DNA of 64,000 nucleotides from Ureaplasma urealyticum serovar 8 str. ATCC 27618. Lineage in GTDB: Bacteria > Bacillota_I > Bacilli_A > Mycoplasmatales > Mycoplasmoidaceae. Below, piece by piece: positions 1 through 11,455 of the stretch. The notes beneath the pieces were generated by a model, which was not told the DNA's origin, ran no database searches, and saw nothing but the letters and a program-made list of their open reading frames with translations. The DNA lies in contig NZ_AAYN02000002.1 in assembly GCF_000169535.1 (NCBI RefSeq), positions 674,642 to 738,641 of the forward strand, given 5' to 3'. Every line of letters begins with the position of its first letter. The first letter of the stretch is position 1. A program made the translations under genes and the position numbers.

Positions 1-153
1 CTCGAAGTGTTATTTGAAATTGAAAATATCAAAAAAAATGAGCAATACGAAATTATAAGTATAGAATCAAACAGTAAGCATGGTTACAACGTTAATCCAA
101 GCGTGTTTAATTTTTCTTCTAATAGTCTACGTATTTTTAGTATTAAAGATTAA
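1..153 (+). CDS. C-terminal end of a repeat-type surface protein (partial)
   Basis: Frame 1 is open from the window edge to a TAA at 151-153 and gives 50 residues rich in Asn, Ser and Ile. It contains the phrase EQYEIISIES, which resembles the repeat-unit ending NAYEVISIKN in the intact Ig-like protein at 46502-49960. I therefore take it as the tail of another member of that surface-protein family, on the opposite strand to the copies further in. The start lies outside the window, so size and signal peptide are unknown. A rho-independent terminator follows at 270-300. The frame is clear; family membership rests on a short stretch. Confidence 0.6.
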   Translation, partial: LEVLFEIENIKKNEQYEIISIESNSKHGYNVNPSVFNFSSNSLRIFSIKD

Positions 154-269
154 TATTAAATGTAAAAGATTATTTAGTTAAAAAATCAATATTCTACAAA
201 AAATATTAATTTAGAGTTTTTAAAATCTTGTGTAAAACACAATTCCTTTTTAATAAATCTTTAATATTT

Positions 270-300
270 AGTTCGCCTTTATAAAATAGGTGAACTTTTT
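270..300 (+). terminator. Rho-independent terminator
   Basis: A 9-bp stem (AGTTCGCCT paired with AGGTGAACT, one G-T pair) with a 9-base loop is followed by a run of T. It lies downstream of the partial gene ending at 153. Apart from this hairpin I see nothing coding between 154 and 384. Confidence 0.75.
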
Positions 301-384
301 ATTTTCAAGTTTATTATATTCAATTTTTAATTTTAAAAATAATTTTGTTTTAAGATTAAAATAAACAATCAAGAAATAAAATAT

Positions 385-1129
385 CTAATTCATTAATAAT
401 TTGATCCCAATTAGCGCATCTACTTGTCCATATTTTAGTGATGTTCAAATTGCTAAATGCAATGATTTAACAATTGATTCGTCGCTCTTAAAAATAGGTT
501 TATTTTTTATAAATTTGTGATATGAACGATTTAAACTTTTGATAGCATTGTTGTATATATAATTTTACACAACGGTTTGGAATAATTAAACATCGTAGCT
601 ACAAAGTTTAAATTTCATTTTCATACTTTTATAGCACTTTGATATTCTTGAATTTATTTTTGTCCAAATAACTCAAGATTTTCTTGTGCTTCTTCTAGAT
701 TAATAGCACCATAAATTGTTTTTAAATCCAAACAAAATTCTTTGTAGTATTTATATGAAACGTTTTTAATGTTGTTGCGAATCAAATGAACAATACATCT
801 TTGTTGAATGATTTTTGAAAAAGGCACTTTAATCGCTTCATCAATACCACTTAAATCAATCTGAACATAATATTAAAATCGTTAACACCGCGGTTTTTAA
901 GGTCATTTAGCACGTCTAATCAATATTTAGCTGATTCATTTTGACCAATTCAAATGTCTAAAAATCTTTTTTGCCTTCAAGATTTGCATCCAACTTAACA
1001 TAAGTTACTTTTTAATTACTTCTATTATGTCTTTGACATATAAAGTGAATTGTATCGATAAAAACAAATACTATAAATGCTTTCAAGAGAACGGCGTTGT
1101 CATTGGTTAGTTAAATCAAGAACAGCATT
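385..1129 (-). pseudogene. IS256/Mutator-family transposase remnant
   Basis: Read on the minus strand, fragments in different frames match the order of an IS256-type transposase: NAVLDLTNQWQRRSLESIY near 1129-1073, FIDTIHF near 1060, a WLDVLNDLKNRGVNDF-like block near 960-880, then DLSGIDEAIKVPFSKIIQQRC and VHLIRNNIKNV (about 870-770), ending in a stop at 385-387. Frameshifts separate the blocks and the N-terminal third is missing, so it cannot make a working transposase. It was probably mobile DNA that inserted beside the repeat surface-protein genes. I found no convincing terminal inverted repeats. Confidence 0.8.
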
Positions 1130-1145
1130 TTATTTCTTTTCATAT

Positions 1146-1190
1146 AAAAAAGCCTTTCTTGGTAATTATGATTTTACTAGAAGGCTTTTT
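1146..1190. terminator. Hairpin, possible bidirectional terminator
   Basis: AAAAAAGCCTT and AAGGCTTTTT form a stem of about 10 bp around a 24-base loop, flanked by A and T runs on both sides. It lies just past the 3' end (1250) of the broken lipoprotein gene on the minus strand and could end its transcript. Confidence 0.5.
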
Positions 1191-1249
1191 GGTTTTACAC
1201 AAAGTTTTGTAAACTCTATATTAATTTTTTGTTGTAATTCTAAAATAAA

Positions 1250-4200
1250 TTATTGTTGTATATTGGTTGTAAATGAATAATCACCTATAGTTGGATTTGT
1301 TTTTTTCGTTTTATTTCTATTATAAATTTCATTGTTATTATCGTCATGATTCCATTTAAAAGTTAAATAATCTGGTTGTTCGTTAAATCAAATACGATTA
1401 ATATAATATTTTGTATTTGGTTCTAAATTATTAATTTTATTATCAGATATTAATCATGATGTTAAACCTAATTGTGATTCTTTGTCAAAGTTGGTTTTAA
1501 TAGTTCCATCAATATTTTTGTCTGTTTTTGAAAGTGCAATTTGATAAGGTCCTTTGATATTACCTTTTTCATCAATTAATTCTACATTTGCAACTAAACC
1601 ATCACGAAAACCTTGGTCGTTTGAAAATAACTCTAAATTAAGATTTACTTGTGTTGAAGAAATGTTTTTAATATACTTGTTATTTTTATTTTCATTAAAA
1701 TCATTTGCACTAGTCAAAATAGAGTTTTGACTACCATGGCAACAAAACTCTAATCCTTTATCGCTTTGGTTAAAAATTGTCCAAGTGTTATTATCATTTA
1801 AAATTTCTACTCGTTTAAGTTTGTAAGCACGATTTGCTACTGGTAAAACAACTTTTATGTATAAATGATTTTTAAGTTTAAATAAAAATTTATCTTTATA
1901 GTTTTTTTGATCATTATCACCAATATCATCGGTTTGAGCCATAAATTATTTTTCTTTGCCATTCGCTGTTTTATATAAAAAAACAAAACGTGCTTTTTTA
2001 TTTACTAATCAAGGATAATCAATGCTCATAACAAACAATTTAACTTCACAAATTGGACGCTTAGTTTGTGGATCAACATCAATTGTAGTTTTAGGATATG
2101 ATTCCATAGACATTATAGATAAAGGATTTTGTAATTCAAATTGATAATCAATTTTATTTAATTTATTATTTTCATTTAAAACATCTTGATTATTTTTATC
2201 TAAATAATATACACTATCTAATTGATATAGTGTATTAGTTTTAATTTCATCAAATTTTAAATTAAATTCAATTATTCATTTATTTACTTCATTTTTAACA
2301 GGATTGCAACTAACTACATTAGTTTTGATGATATTATTTTTTTCATCTTTAAAAGTTGCAATAAATAAAAGATTTTTAATAATATTAGAATTAGCTTTTA
2401 GTTCAACCTTTAATTTAATTTCATTTTCATTTTTTCGTTGGAAATAATCTTTTTTATTTTTTAATGGAAATAGTTTAATTAGGATTATTGTAATTACAAA
2501 AACTTAACGAATATTTTAGTGGATCAAGGTTTTTATTAATTCTAAAATCATTCGATTTTATTTTAATTTTTAATTTATTGTAAATTGGATCGTATACACT
2601 ATTCTGAATATATGCAATATAAGGAATTTTAAAACTAGCTTTGCTATTAGATTTTGATAATAATTCAATTTTTGTTTGATCGTCATTAATTATAGTAATG
2701 GCTTTAATTGAATATTTATGTCCTTTCAAAAAATTTGGAAATGTATTTTGATCGATATTTAATTTAAAACCATTTTTTTTAAAACTAAAATCATTATTTA
2801 TTCGATTAAAAATTAATTCTTGGTCATCTTTTAAAGTTAATTTAATTTTATTAATTTTTGATGTTTCAAGTTTATTGAAATATTTAATATTTAAATTTAA
2901 TACAGGCTTATCTTTTTGATTGAATTCAATATCACTAGATTCATATTCACTAAATGTAAAATGAAATTCTCTATCCTTCAGATTATTGATATTAATTGGA
3001 ATTTCAGTAATAGAACCATCATTATTAACTGCAAAAAGCTTAGTAATCAAAAATTTAGAATCATTTTCAAAAATTTGTTTACTAGAAGAACGCATATCAT
3101 GATCAATATTAAGCAAAAATTGTTTGTTTGAATGATTATAAAAAAATTCACAACGTTTTTCATTATTAACAAAATTGAATGTAAAATCAGAAGAGCTGTA
3201 ACTGTAATTTTCTAATACTTTTTTAGCCATTAATGTGATTTTTCTAGCATTTTTGATTATTGAAGAATCACTATCTAATTGAAATATCATACTTATATTT
3301 TGTTGGTTGTCTATCATTAAATAAAAACTTGCCAATATTAGGAATATGCTTGTTAGCTAAATCAAGTTCTTTTTGTTTAATAATTGGATCTAAAACTTGC
3401 AAATCATTATTAATACTTAAATTTTTAATTTTAAAAACTGGATTTTCTAAAATAATATTTTGTAGTTGTTTATTACCAGTTAAATCGAATACTATTTCAT
3501 GATGTTTATCATCAAATTTTATTGAAGATAATAAAATTTTTTTATTAGTTTTAGTTGATGTAAGTTCAACCATCGCATTTAATTCATCTTGTTTATAATT
3601 GTGTTCATTAACAAAATCATCGTATTTAATTTTTAATTGTTTAGGAATTCCATTATTTCTAATAACTTCAGTATCAAAAATATTTATATTTGTTCATCGA
3701 GAAAAAGTAGTCGGAATCATCAAATAAGTTGGTTTTTCATTATTAATTGTTCCATCTAATTGCAATCCACTTGGCTTGTAAACATTTTGTTTTATTTTGA
3801 TAGGTTCTTTATTTAAAAATAATTTAGAAATAAAGTACTCTTCATCGTCTAATTGGTTGTTAACATTAGATTTAAACTCTGCAACAACTGTTAGAACATT
3901 ATTTTCATTTTTTAAATAATTTAATTGGTTTTTCAAAACTTTTAATTTAAATATTTTTTGTTTTCTTGTTTGTCAATTCAATATCAATATTTTTTAAATT
4001 AGCATCATCAACTCGAACATTTAGAAGTTTGATTTGAAATTGTACGCGTTGTTTTTTAATATCACTAAATCATGCACTTTGGTTTACAACTTTAATAGGT
4101 TTAATATCATTTTGGTTAAACTCAATAAATTCTGTTGCCATTTCACTTGTTTTAATAACTTTAACTGGCACAAATTTATCACTTGAGTTAATAATAATTG

Positions 4201-4541
4201 TCTGTTTAGGTTGTGGTCGTTGAGGTAAACGAATATAAATACGATTATTTATTATAATTGGTTTTAAATCAATATTAAAACTAACTCTTTGGTTTAAATG
4301 ATTAATAACACTTGTTGAAAAAAGAATTTTTTTCTAAATTTGTTTTATTATTAATGTTTAAATGATCAAATTGGTAAGCAATATAGTAATCATTATTTTT
4401 TGTTGTAAAAAAATAATCTAAAACCTCTAATTTACATTTTGATTTATTAAAACCACACGCAGAAAGCAGACTAACAATTAAAATCGATGGTAATGAAATA
4501 AATCATATCCTCAATAATAGTTTTTTTATTTTTAATTTCAT
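1250..4541 (-). pseudogene. Large repeat surface lipoprotein, broken by frameshifts
   Basis: The minus strand starts at 4541 with a lipoprotein signal peptide (basic MKLKIKKLLLR, hydrophobic core, lipobox LLSACG). The frame breaks after about 75 codons at an A7 tract (4327-4333 on the plus strand). Coding sequence resumes one base over, and breaks again near 3950, near 3300 and near 2480, with an in-frame TAA near 1948; it ends at TAA 1250-1252. Joined together the pieces would give roughly 1090 residues of beta-rich repeats with short motifs such as YKLKRVEIL and KYKYDIS, resembling the intact protein at 46502-49960. Internal TGA codons read as Trp. Presumed role: surface-exposed, antigenically variable lipoprotein. 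Slippage at poly-A tracts could restore some breaks, but five interruptions argue for decay rather than simple phase variation. Confidence 0.8.
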
Positions 4542-4743
4542 ATTTCTTACAAATTAACAAAATTTTCTTATTAATAAATTTTATATTTACACAAAGAAAA
4601 ATAAAAATGTAAAATTTGTCTTTTACTCATTTTTAAATTTAAATAAAATTTTTGGAACATATTTTTGTGTAAATTATGTTTATAATAGAAAACTCTAGAA
4701 ATTATTTTTAAACTTCTAGAGTAAATTAAATTTTTTATAAAAA

Positions 4744-5265
4744 TTAATAATTAATTAAAGCGTGAACTTTTCCACTCAATTTCTCTTCGCCTTTTAAAAA
4801 TCCTAAACGAATCAAATAAACACTACCAACCACAGTTGCTTGAGCTTGATGAACAAGATTTTCAATTGCAGCAACAGTTCCTCCAGTTGCTAATAAATCA
4901 TCAACAATTAAAACACGTTGGTTTGGTTTTAATGCATCCTTATGCATTTCTACACGTGAACTTCCATACTCTAATGTATATTCAGCGCTATAAACATCAT
5001 TTGGTAATTTATTTGGTTTTCGTACTAAAACAAATGGTTTATTTAACTTAATTGATAATGGAGCAGCAAATAAAAAACCGCGTGATTCTGCTCCTATTAT
5101 GACATCAACATCTAATGATTTAGCAAATTCAGCAAAATCATCAACAATTTTTTCAATAACCTTTGGTTCTAAAAATAAAGGAGTAATGTCTTTAAAAATA
5201 ATTCCTTTTTTAGGGAAATCAGGGACATCCTTAATTTTTGATTTAATATAATCAATATTGATCAT
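4744..5265 (-). CDS. apt: Adenine phosphoribosyltransferase
   Basis: This 173-residue protein converts adenine and PRPP to AMP, the purine salvage step on which mollicutes depend because they cannot make purines. The N-terminus (IPDFPKKGIIFKDITPLF-like) and the PRPP-binding loop VLIVDDLLATGGT near residue 120 are diagnostic, and length matches the family. The start codon at 5265 lies 20 bases from the stop of secDF (5286), so the two minus-strand genes are probably cotranscribed, apt being distal. A 200-base AT-rich gap separates it from the broken lipoprotein gene. Confidence 0.95.
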   Translation of the reverse strand: MINIDYIKSKIKDVPDFPKKGIIFKDITPLFLEPKVIEKIVDDFAEFAKSLDVDVIIGAESRGFLFAAPLSIKLNKPFVLVRKPNKLPNDVYSAEYTLEYGSSRVEMHKDALKPNQRVLIVDDLLATGGTVAAIENLVHQAQATVVGSVYLIRLGFLKGEEKLSGKVHALINY

Positions 5266-5285
5266 AAACGTTCTAAGTCTTCCTT

Positions 5286-8200
5286 TTAAAATTTGTTGAT
5301 ATTAACAATTTCTTGTTCATCAAATTTATCATAAACATTATTTGCATTATCACTCTTAGCTAATGTTTTGGCTAATAAGCGTTCATATAGAATCATCGTC
5401 AACATTCATAAGTAATTAATAATGATGATTGCTAAATAATGCGTAAACATTAAACTAAATAAGATAATGGCATTAAAACTAATTAATGCTAATGGTGCGA
5501 AAATCATTAACCATAGTAGTGTAAACAACATCACAATGTATATTATATTATAAGTATTAAAGTATTTAATTAAAGAATCTTGAATTTGTAACTGTAATTG
5601 TTTTTTTGTTAAAACTTTTGCTAAATTTAAAGTTTGTTTTAAGTTTAAACAAATATGTAAACTAAAGCTAACAATTAAAACAAAACTAGTGTTAATAGCA
5701 ATAATTGAAGCTTGATTATTAAACAATCTAAACAATCCTGCAATTCCAAAACTAACTAGTGTTGTGCAAATTAAATTAATTATTAAAGGAATTGTTGATT
5801 GGGGTTTTAATCAAATACTTGATCAAATAACAATAATTGCAAAAATAATGAAGTAAGCAGCAATTGAATTAGTGATATTATTTATCAAATTATATAAACT
5901 ACTTGTATAAACAATAGCATCACTAAAACGATTATTTAAACTAATAGAAGCAATCTCATTTAAAGCGCTTGGATTTTTCGCATCAAAGTACATTGATACT
6001 ATTCCATTATTAATTTCATAATCTAAAAAACTACTAAATTCATGTTCATTAAAGTTTTTTAGATCATTTTTCATTGTTAATTCATACACTGAGCCAAAAC
6101 TAAAACTCATATTTGGAACAACAAAACCTAAAACAAACAATCCAGCAAGCCCTATAACAAAAACAAAAATTAAAAAACTTAGTTTATAAACTTTTTGATT
6201 CATTGCTTTAAAAATAAATTGTTGATATTTTTGTTGATCATTTCAATCAAATTCTTCATTGAATCGATTTTGATTAATTGCATTAGTTGCAGCTAAATAT
6301 TGTCTTCATAAATGAATTTTTGGCACATGATGTGCTATTAATCACAATAGATACATCATGGCAATAAACAAGATATAAGATATTAGTAAGCATGAGAAAG
6401 TTATTAATATTAAATTAAAACCAAAAATGCTAATGTTATTTTTACCAAAGTACATGAACACTAAACTAATAAAGATCATTAATAAATAAAACATTCCTTG
6501 ATTAATGATTGTCTTATTTAAACTAATCCTTAAAGCATTCTTATAAGAGTATTTTTGTTCGACTAAACGTTTTATATGATTATTAAAGTTAACTAAATTT
6601 AGTAATGGTCAACATACACTAATAATTAATGCGCCATAGGTTTCAGTACTAAAGCCTAAATTACTTGCTTTAATCAATAATAAACTAATCACAAAATTAA
6701 ATGCCATTAATAAACTATGAATTAAGCCTGGAACTTTATATAAAACACTAATAATAATCGCAACTATTAAAATTAAAACTGCAATTCCAATTAAAATAGC
6801 ATCTATAGGATCTAGCATTTTAATTGCACCTTGTTTTAGATTTGGTAATTTTGTACTAAAATTGTTTAATAAACTATAAAAAGTTTTTGCATAATCTTTT
6901 TTAATATCATTTTCACTATAAATTGCTTGAGCAAAATACGTTGGTAGATAATATTGTTTTAGATTATAAACAGTATTAATAAAAGCACGACTTGTATTTT
7001 TTTGATTTAAAACTAATTTATTAGATGTATATTTAACAATACTTTGTTGAGCTAATGTTAGTTTGTCATCTTTTTTTGGTGCTTCAAAATAATTAAAGAA
7101 ATTATTGTAATCAATAGCGTAAACAAAACCATTAATTAAAGATAATTTATTAATGTTTCATGAATAAAACATTTCATTATCTTTAAAAGTTTGTGCTACA
7201 TCTTTATTATTAGCATCTTTAGTTTTTACTTTATGTGATGATGATTGATAAAAAGCACGAATAATATTTAATAATTGATCAACTTGAACATTAATTGGTT
7301 TAATAATAGAACTATTATGAATAAAATACTTGTCAAAATCTTGTGTTGCTAATCAATCAATAAATGCTTTTTCTTCACCATTTACATTTAAATTTTTATA
7401 AGTAGCATCAACATAATCTCAACTTTTTGCATCTACATATTTTTGTTTTTGAGCATGCGCTAAAGTTAATAGCATGTTAAATCTTGCAATTAATCCATCA
7501 CGATTAACTCATAATAATCATGAATTAACTGGGGCTTTACGATTTTGTTTTGTTTTTTCAAAAGCAGCTACAGTTTGAGCACGTGTTTTACCACTTGATG
7601 CACTATAGTTGAAATTAGCATCAAATTCTTTAGCAAAAAAATTTAAATCAAACTTTTGATCATCAGCACTAGTTTTTGGTAATGATACTTCAACTTGTTG
7701 GCCTTCATTAGTTGTTTTAATTTCAATTTTTTTAGCATCACTATTTAAAGTTAATCAATTTGTATCATCAAATTCTTTATTTTGTGAAAGTTCTGGTTTT
7801 GGTGATAAAAGTGATGAAATATTTTGTAATTCTAAACGATTAGCAGTTGTAAATAAACTTATAAGTTGAATTTTTGAACTAATTTGTTCATATGGTTTTG
7901 TTTTTGTTAAAAAATTAACGATGTCTAATTTTGAATTTGTTGGGTAAAATTCATAAACAATTTCACCAAACTTTTCTCATTTTTTCGTATTTTTATTAAT
8001 GCGTTGGTAAATACCATATTTAGCACTTACGTTATTAACACCTAATGCTTGTAAATGTTTTTGATTTAGATTAGCAGTTGTTTTTAGTAAATCTATTTGT
8101 TCTTCTTCGGTTTGATAATCATTTAATAAAACTTGTGTTCTTGCTGATATCTTATCGCCAAAATCACCTGTTTTTTTATTCTTGTAAGCATAATTAGCAG

Positions 8201-8309
8201 CACCAACACCAGTGCCAACAATTGTTCCAACTGTTAAAGCGCCAATGCCTAAAAAGGCTAAAACACTTTTTCATTTTTGTTTAAATTTTGTTTTTGTTTT
8301 AAATGACAT
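5286..8309 (-). CDS. secDF: Fused protein-export membrane protein SecDF
   Basis: One open frame of 1007 residues once TGA is read as Trp. The N-terminus has a basic patch and one membrane segment (about residues 18-38), then a large, highly diverged external domain to about residue 495. A five- to six-helix block follows (DPIDAILIGIAVLILIVAII, then YKVPGLIHSLLMAFNFVISL), with a GFSTETYGALIISVCWPLLN segment where SecD has its conserved motif. A second half starts at NQKVYKLSFLIFVFVIGLAG with a short external domain and more helices, as in SecF. This duplicated 6+6 layout is that of SecDF, which uses ion flow to help SecYEG release exported proteins. The external domain is poorly conserved, so I rely on topology and the membrane motifs. 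Confidence 0.8.
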
Positions 8310-8493
8310 TTGCAAACCAACTAACTTTAAATTAATATTTTGAAATATATTATTTGGAATTAATATAAATTTCAAAAATGTTCATATTAACTAATTAATA
8401 ATTATATAGTAATTGTAATGATATCAATTATTAAATTCTTTTTTCTTTTCAAACTTACTAAAAAATTCATAAATTTTCTAAACTTACACCTTT

Positions 8494-8499
8494 TATACT
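8494..8499 (+). promoter_or_regulatory. -10 box of the Abi-like gene
   Basis: TATACT lies 23 bases before the ATG at 8523, inside CTTTTATACTAA, which is repeated exactly before the gene at 23788. The RBS AGGTGA at 8511-8516 sits 6 bases before the ATG. No good -35 box is visible. Confidence 0.5.
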
Positions 8500-8522
8500 A
8501 ATTAGTTAATAGGTGAGTGTTT

Positions 8523-9272
8523 ATGAATGAATATCAAAATCAAAAATTAGAACTTTATTTTATAAAAAATGCTATTAAAAATGAAATAATGAGTTTTAAT
8601 GAATGTATACAATACTTAAAGTATCATACTTATTTTTACAAATTAAAAAGATTAAATAATTTATTTGAAAACAAAATTCATGATTTTTTCCATCTTGTGC
8701 GTATATCTAATTTAGATTTTGTATTACGCAAAAATATTAACAACAAAATTATGATTTTAGAACACTTACTAAAACTTAAAATTCATAATTTCATAAATGA
8801 TGAAGAAGAACCAAGAAGTGTTTTTGAGTCATTTTTTAATTATTACAAAAATGATAAGTATCTAATTAATTACGAAAAATATTTTAATAAGTGCAAAAAT
8901 ATTGATTTGTCATCGTTTGTAGAAATTCTAAATCTATATGTATTAATGTTATTAAATGCTTTTATTTTCCAAAATAAAGTTGAAAAAGTTCAAGCTAAAT
9001 TAATTTTAATGATTCGTAACAATTGTGCTCACAATGTTCCAGTGATCATTTTTTTTAAAAAAGATTTTAATAATATGTCAAAGGCGCTTGAATTAATACA
9101 TGAAATTGCAAACTGTAGCGTAGAAAATAAAATTAAAAATGAAATATTGATAAATGATAAGTATTTGAACGAATATCTTAATGCTAATTTTCATTGACTT
9201 AAAGGTTATGGTTTAATTAATAAAATTTTAATATTTATTAAAAATTGTTTTAATTCGATCGCACAAAATTAA
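8523..9272 (+). CDS. Abi_2-like abortive-infection protein with HEPN motif
   Basis: 249 residues; a TGA at 9195 is a Trp codon, so the gene continues to TAA 9270-9272. The layout recalls the AbiD/F-type (Abi_2) family: an N-terminal block of the form MSFNECIQYLKYHTYFYKLK, a middle block LDFVLRKNINNKIMILEHLL matching the family's fD..LR.....I..iE.. pattern, and RNNCAH (R165-H170) near the C-terminus. R-x4-H is the catalytic motif of HEPN ribonucleases, and an R-N-x-C-A-H-N stretch is typical of Abi_2 proteins. Family knowledge suggests phage-triggered RNA cleavage; no target is evident. ATG 8523 was chosen for the RBS AGGTGA; a GTG at 8517 is possible. It stands alone, without an obvious antitoxin. 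Confidence 0.6.
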
Positions 9273-9294
9273 GTTGGCTAAAACATATCAAGGT

Positions 9295-9300
9295 TATAAT
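9295..9300 (+). promoter_or_regulatory. -10 box for the ybeY-era-recO-glyS-dnaG operon
   Basis: A perfect TATAAT lies 41 bases upstream of the ybeY ATG, with TTGGCT at 9274-9279 as a weak -35 (spacer 15). An RBS-like AAGATAAGGGG precedes the start. Confidence 0.5.
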
Positions 9301-9341
9301 ATTTATAGTTTTAATATTTAAATAATTAAGATAAGGGGTTT

Positions 9342-9809
9342 ATGCGTTTTTTAATAACTAATGAAGTTAAAAGTGTTTTTAATGATGAAATATATTTACA
9401 ACGATTTGAACAAATAGCTAATTTAATTTCAATAAAATTAAATATTGATAAAGAACGTTTTTTTGAATGTCACTTTGTTGATGAAAAAACAATACAAGAG
9501 ATTAATAGAGATTATCGAAACAAAGATTATATTACAGACGTTATTAGTTTTGCATTTGATGATGGAGAAATTATTACGCCTTTATTGGGAGAAATGTATA
9601 TTTGTTATCAAAAAGTTGTTAACCAAGCAAAGGAATTTGGTCATTCGTTTGAGCGTGAATTATGTTTTTTATTTACGCATGGTCTTCTTCACTTATTAGG
9701 ATATGATCATATAGAGGTTGAAGAGGAAAAGATCATGTTTGGTTTACAAGATGAAATTTTAAATGAATTAAATATTACAAGAAATGTAAATGGAAATAAA
9801 AATGGTTAA
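9342..9809 (+). CDS. ybeY: Endoribonuclease YbeY (rRNA maturation factor)
   Basis: 155 residues. The UPF0054 zinc site THGLLHLLGYDH is present, with ligands H113, H117 and H123. YbeY is a metal-dependent RNase that acts in 16S rRNA 3'-end processing and ribosome quality control in the cytoplasm. It is the first gene of a tight operon: its 3' end overlaps the start of era by 8 to 20 bases depending on which era start is used. The ybeY-era pairing is common in Firmicutes, which supports the call. Confidence 0.95.
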   Translation: MRFLITNEVKSVFNDEIYLQRFEQIANLISIKLNIDKERFFECHFVDEKTIQEINRDYRNKDYITDVISFAFDDGEIITPLLGEMYICYQKVVNQAKEFGHSFERELCFLFTHGLLHLLGYDHIEVEEEKIMFGLQDEILNELNITRNVNGNKNG

Positions 9810-10704
9810 AAAATATGGAATTGTAGCTATTGTTGGCAAACCTAATGTTGGTAAATCAACATTAATAAATGCAATTATGCGTAAAAAAGTTTCAATTATT
9901 TCTAATAAACCACAAACAACGCGTAATGCTATTAAAGAAATTTATGAAGATGATGATTCGGCAATTATTTTTACTGATACACCTGGATTTCATGAACCAT
10001 CAAACAAACTTGATCTATTTTTAAATCACGAAATTGAAGTTTCGTATAAAGAAGCAAATGTGATTTTGTTTGTATCAAGTATGGACAAAGAATTAAGTGA
10101 AGATGATTTTGAAATTATAAATTTAATTAAAGAATCAAATAAGGAAAATGTTATTTTAGTTATTTCTAAAGCTGAAGTTGCTAAAAATCAAGATAAAATT
10201 GATGAAAGAGTTCATCAATTAAACAAGTATATACAATTTAAAGATGTTATTCAAATAAGTGCGTTGCATGTCATTAATATTGATAAATTGATTAATACAA
10301 TTAAACAATATCTTCACAAAGATGTTGTTACAGATTATTTTCGTCAAAAAGTTGAAAAAGAAGATAAGTTTATTATTGCAGAAACAATTCGTGAACAATG
10401 TTTATTGAATTTAAATCATGAAGTTCCCCATGGTGTTGGTGTAGAAATTGATGAAAGTAAATATAATCAAGAAGCGAATCATTGAATTATTAAAGCATCA
10501 ATAATAATCGAAAAAAACTCTCATAAACCAATTGTTATTGGTCAAAATGGTGCAATGATTAAAAAAATTAGTATGGCAGCAAGAAAACAACTGCACGAAA
10601 TTTATGATTGTCATATTTCATTAACAATTTTTGTTAAAGTCGAAAATAATTGACGCGAAAATAATAATGTTGTTAAATCATTAGGATATAAAATTAAAAA
10701 ATAA
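9802..10704 (+). CDS. era: GTPase Era
   Basis: 300 residues using ATG 9802; an ATG at 9790 would add four residues but gives a longer overlap with ybeY. G-domain motifs are visible: G1 GKPNVGKST, the switch region KPQTTRNAI, G3 DTPGF and a G4 in the diverged form SKAE where NKxD is usual. The C-terminal KH domain has the GxxG loop in IGQNGAMIKKI. Two TGA codons (near 10483 and 10651) must be Trp for the KH domain to be read. Era binds 16S rRNA near its 3' end and aids 30S assembly, which fits its neighbour YbeY. Its stop TAA shares one base with the ATG of recO. Confidence 0.95.
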
Positions 10705-11420
10705 TGGCAGAAATTATAACCAAAGGATATTTAGTTGCTCGTCGTGATTATGATGTTTTTGATGAAATACTAACATTTATTAACGAACATGGTAATCGCT
10801 TTGTAATGTTTGCACCAGGAACAAAAAGAATCACTTCTAAAAATGCAAGAGCTTTATTTTTTGGTAATTATTTAGAAATTCAGTTTTTTCATGCAACAAA
10901 TGAAACAAAGCTTTCTAAACTTAAAAAAGTTATTCCATTAGACCAAATTGATTATAAATATGAAAATACATACTCAATGTTAATATTAAGCGAACTAATG
11001 AGTAAAGTAATTGATTTTAATGTTGAATTCTATCAATTTTATCAACTTATTTTGCAATATATTATTTTAAAATATAATGATTATTACATAAGCTGTTTTT
11101 TATTGGTAAAATTTTTAATAATGAATGGTATTAATTTTAACTTCCGTTCATGTGCTTATTGTAATAGCTCAAAAAATATTAAAACATTTTCTTTAGTTGA
11201 TCGTGGTCTTGTTTGTGTGAATTGCGAATCTAAAATTATTAATAAAATAGATTATGATCCAAAGGCTTTACAATTATGACAAAAACTTTATTTTGCATCA
11301 CAAGTGCAAAAAGAACAAATAGAGGATAATGAATTAACGTTTAAAGGTTTATTAAAAATATTAAATTCCATTATGTATGATCAATTAGGAATTTATTTAA
11401 CAATAATAAAAAACATTTAA
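10704..11420 (+). CDS. recO: DNA repair protein RecO
   Basis: 238 residues; TGA at 11277 is Trp and the true stop is TAA 11418-11420. The N-terminal OB-fold region begins ITKGYLVARRDYDVFDEIL, as in RecO, followed by an all-helical domain and a four-cysteine zinc site (CAYC near residue 150, CVNC near 172). RecO works with RecR to load RecA on gaps in recombinational repair. It starts by TAATG overlap with era and leads into glyS after 35 bases. The sequence is diverged, as usual for mollicute RecO, but the zinc motif and the era-recO-glyS order make the call secure. Confidence 0.85.
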
Positions 11421-11455
11421 AGAAGAATTTTATTAAAAGAAATTAGGCTATAGTT

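Noticed and set aside
1077-1280. Open frame of 67 codons on the plus strand
   Set aside because: It is the antisense of the IS256 remnant plus the hairpin at 1146-1190; composition is not coding-like and there is no RBS.
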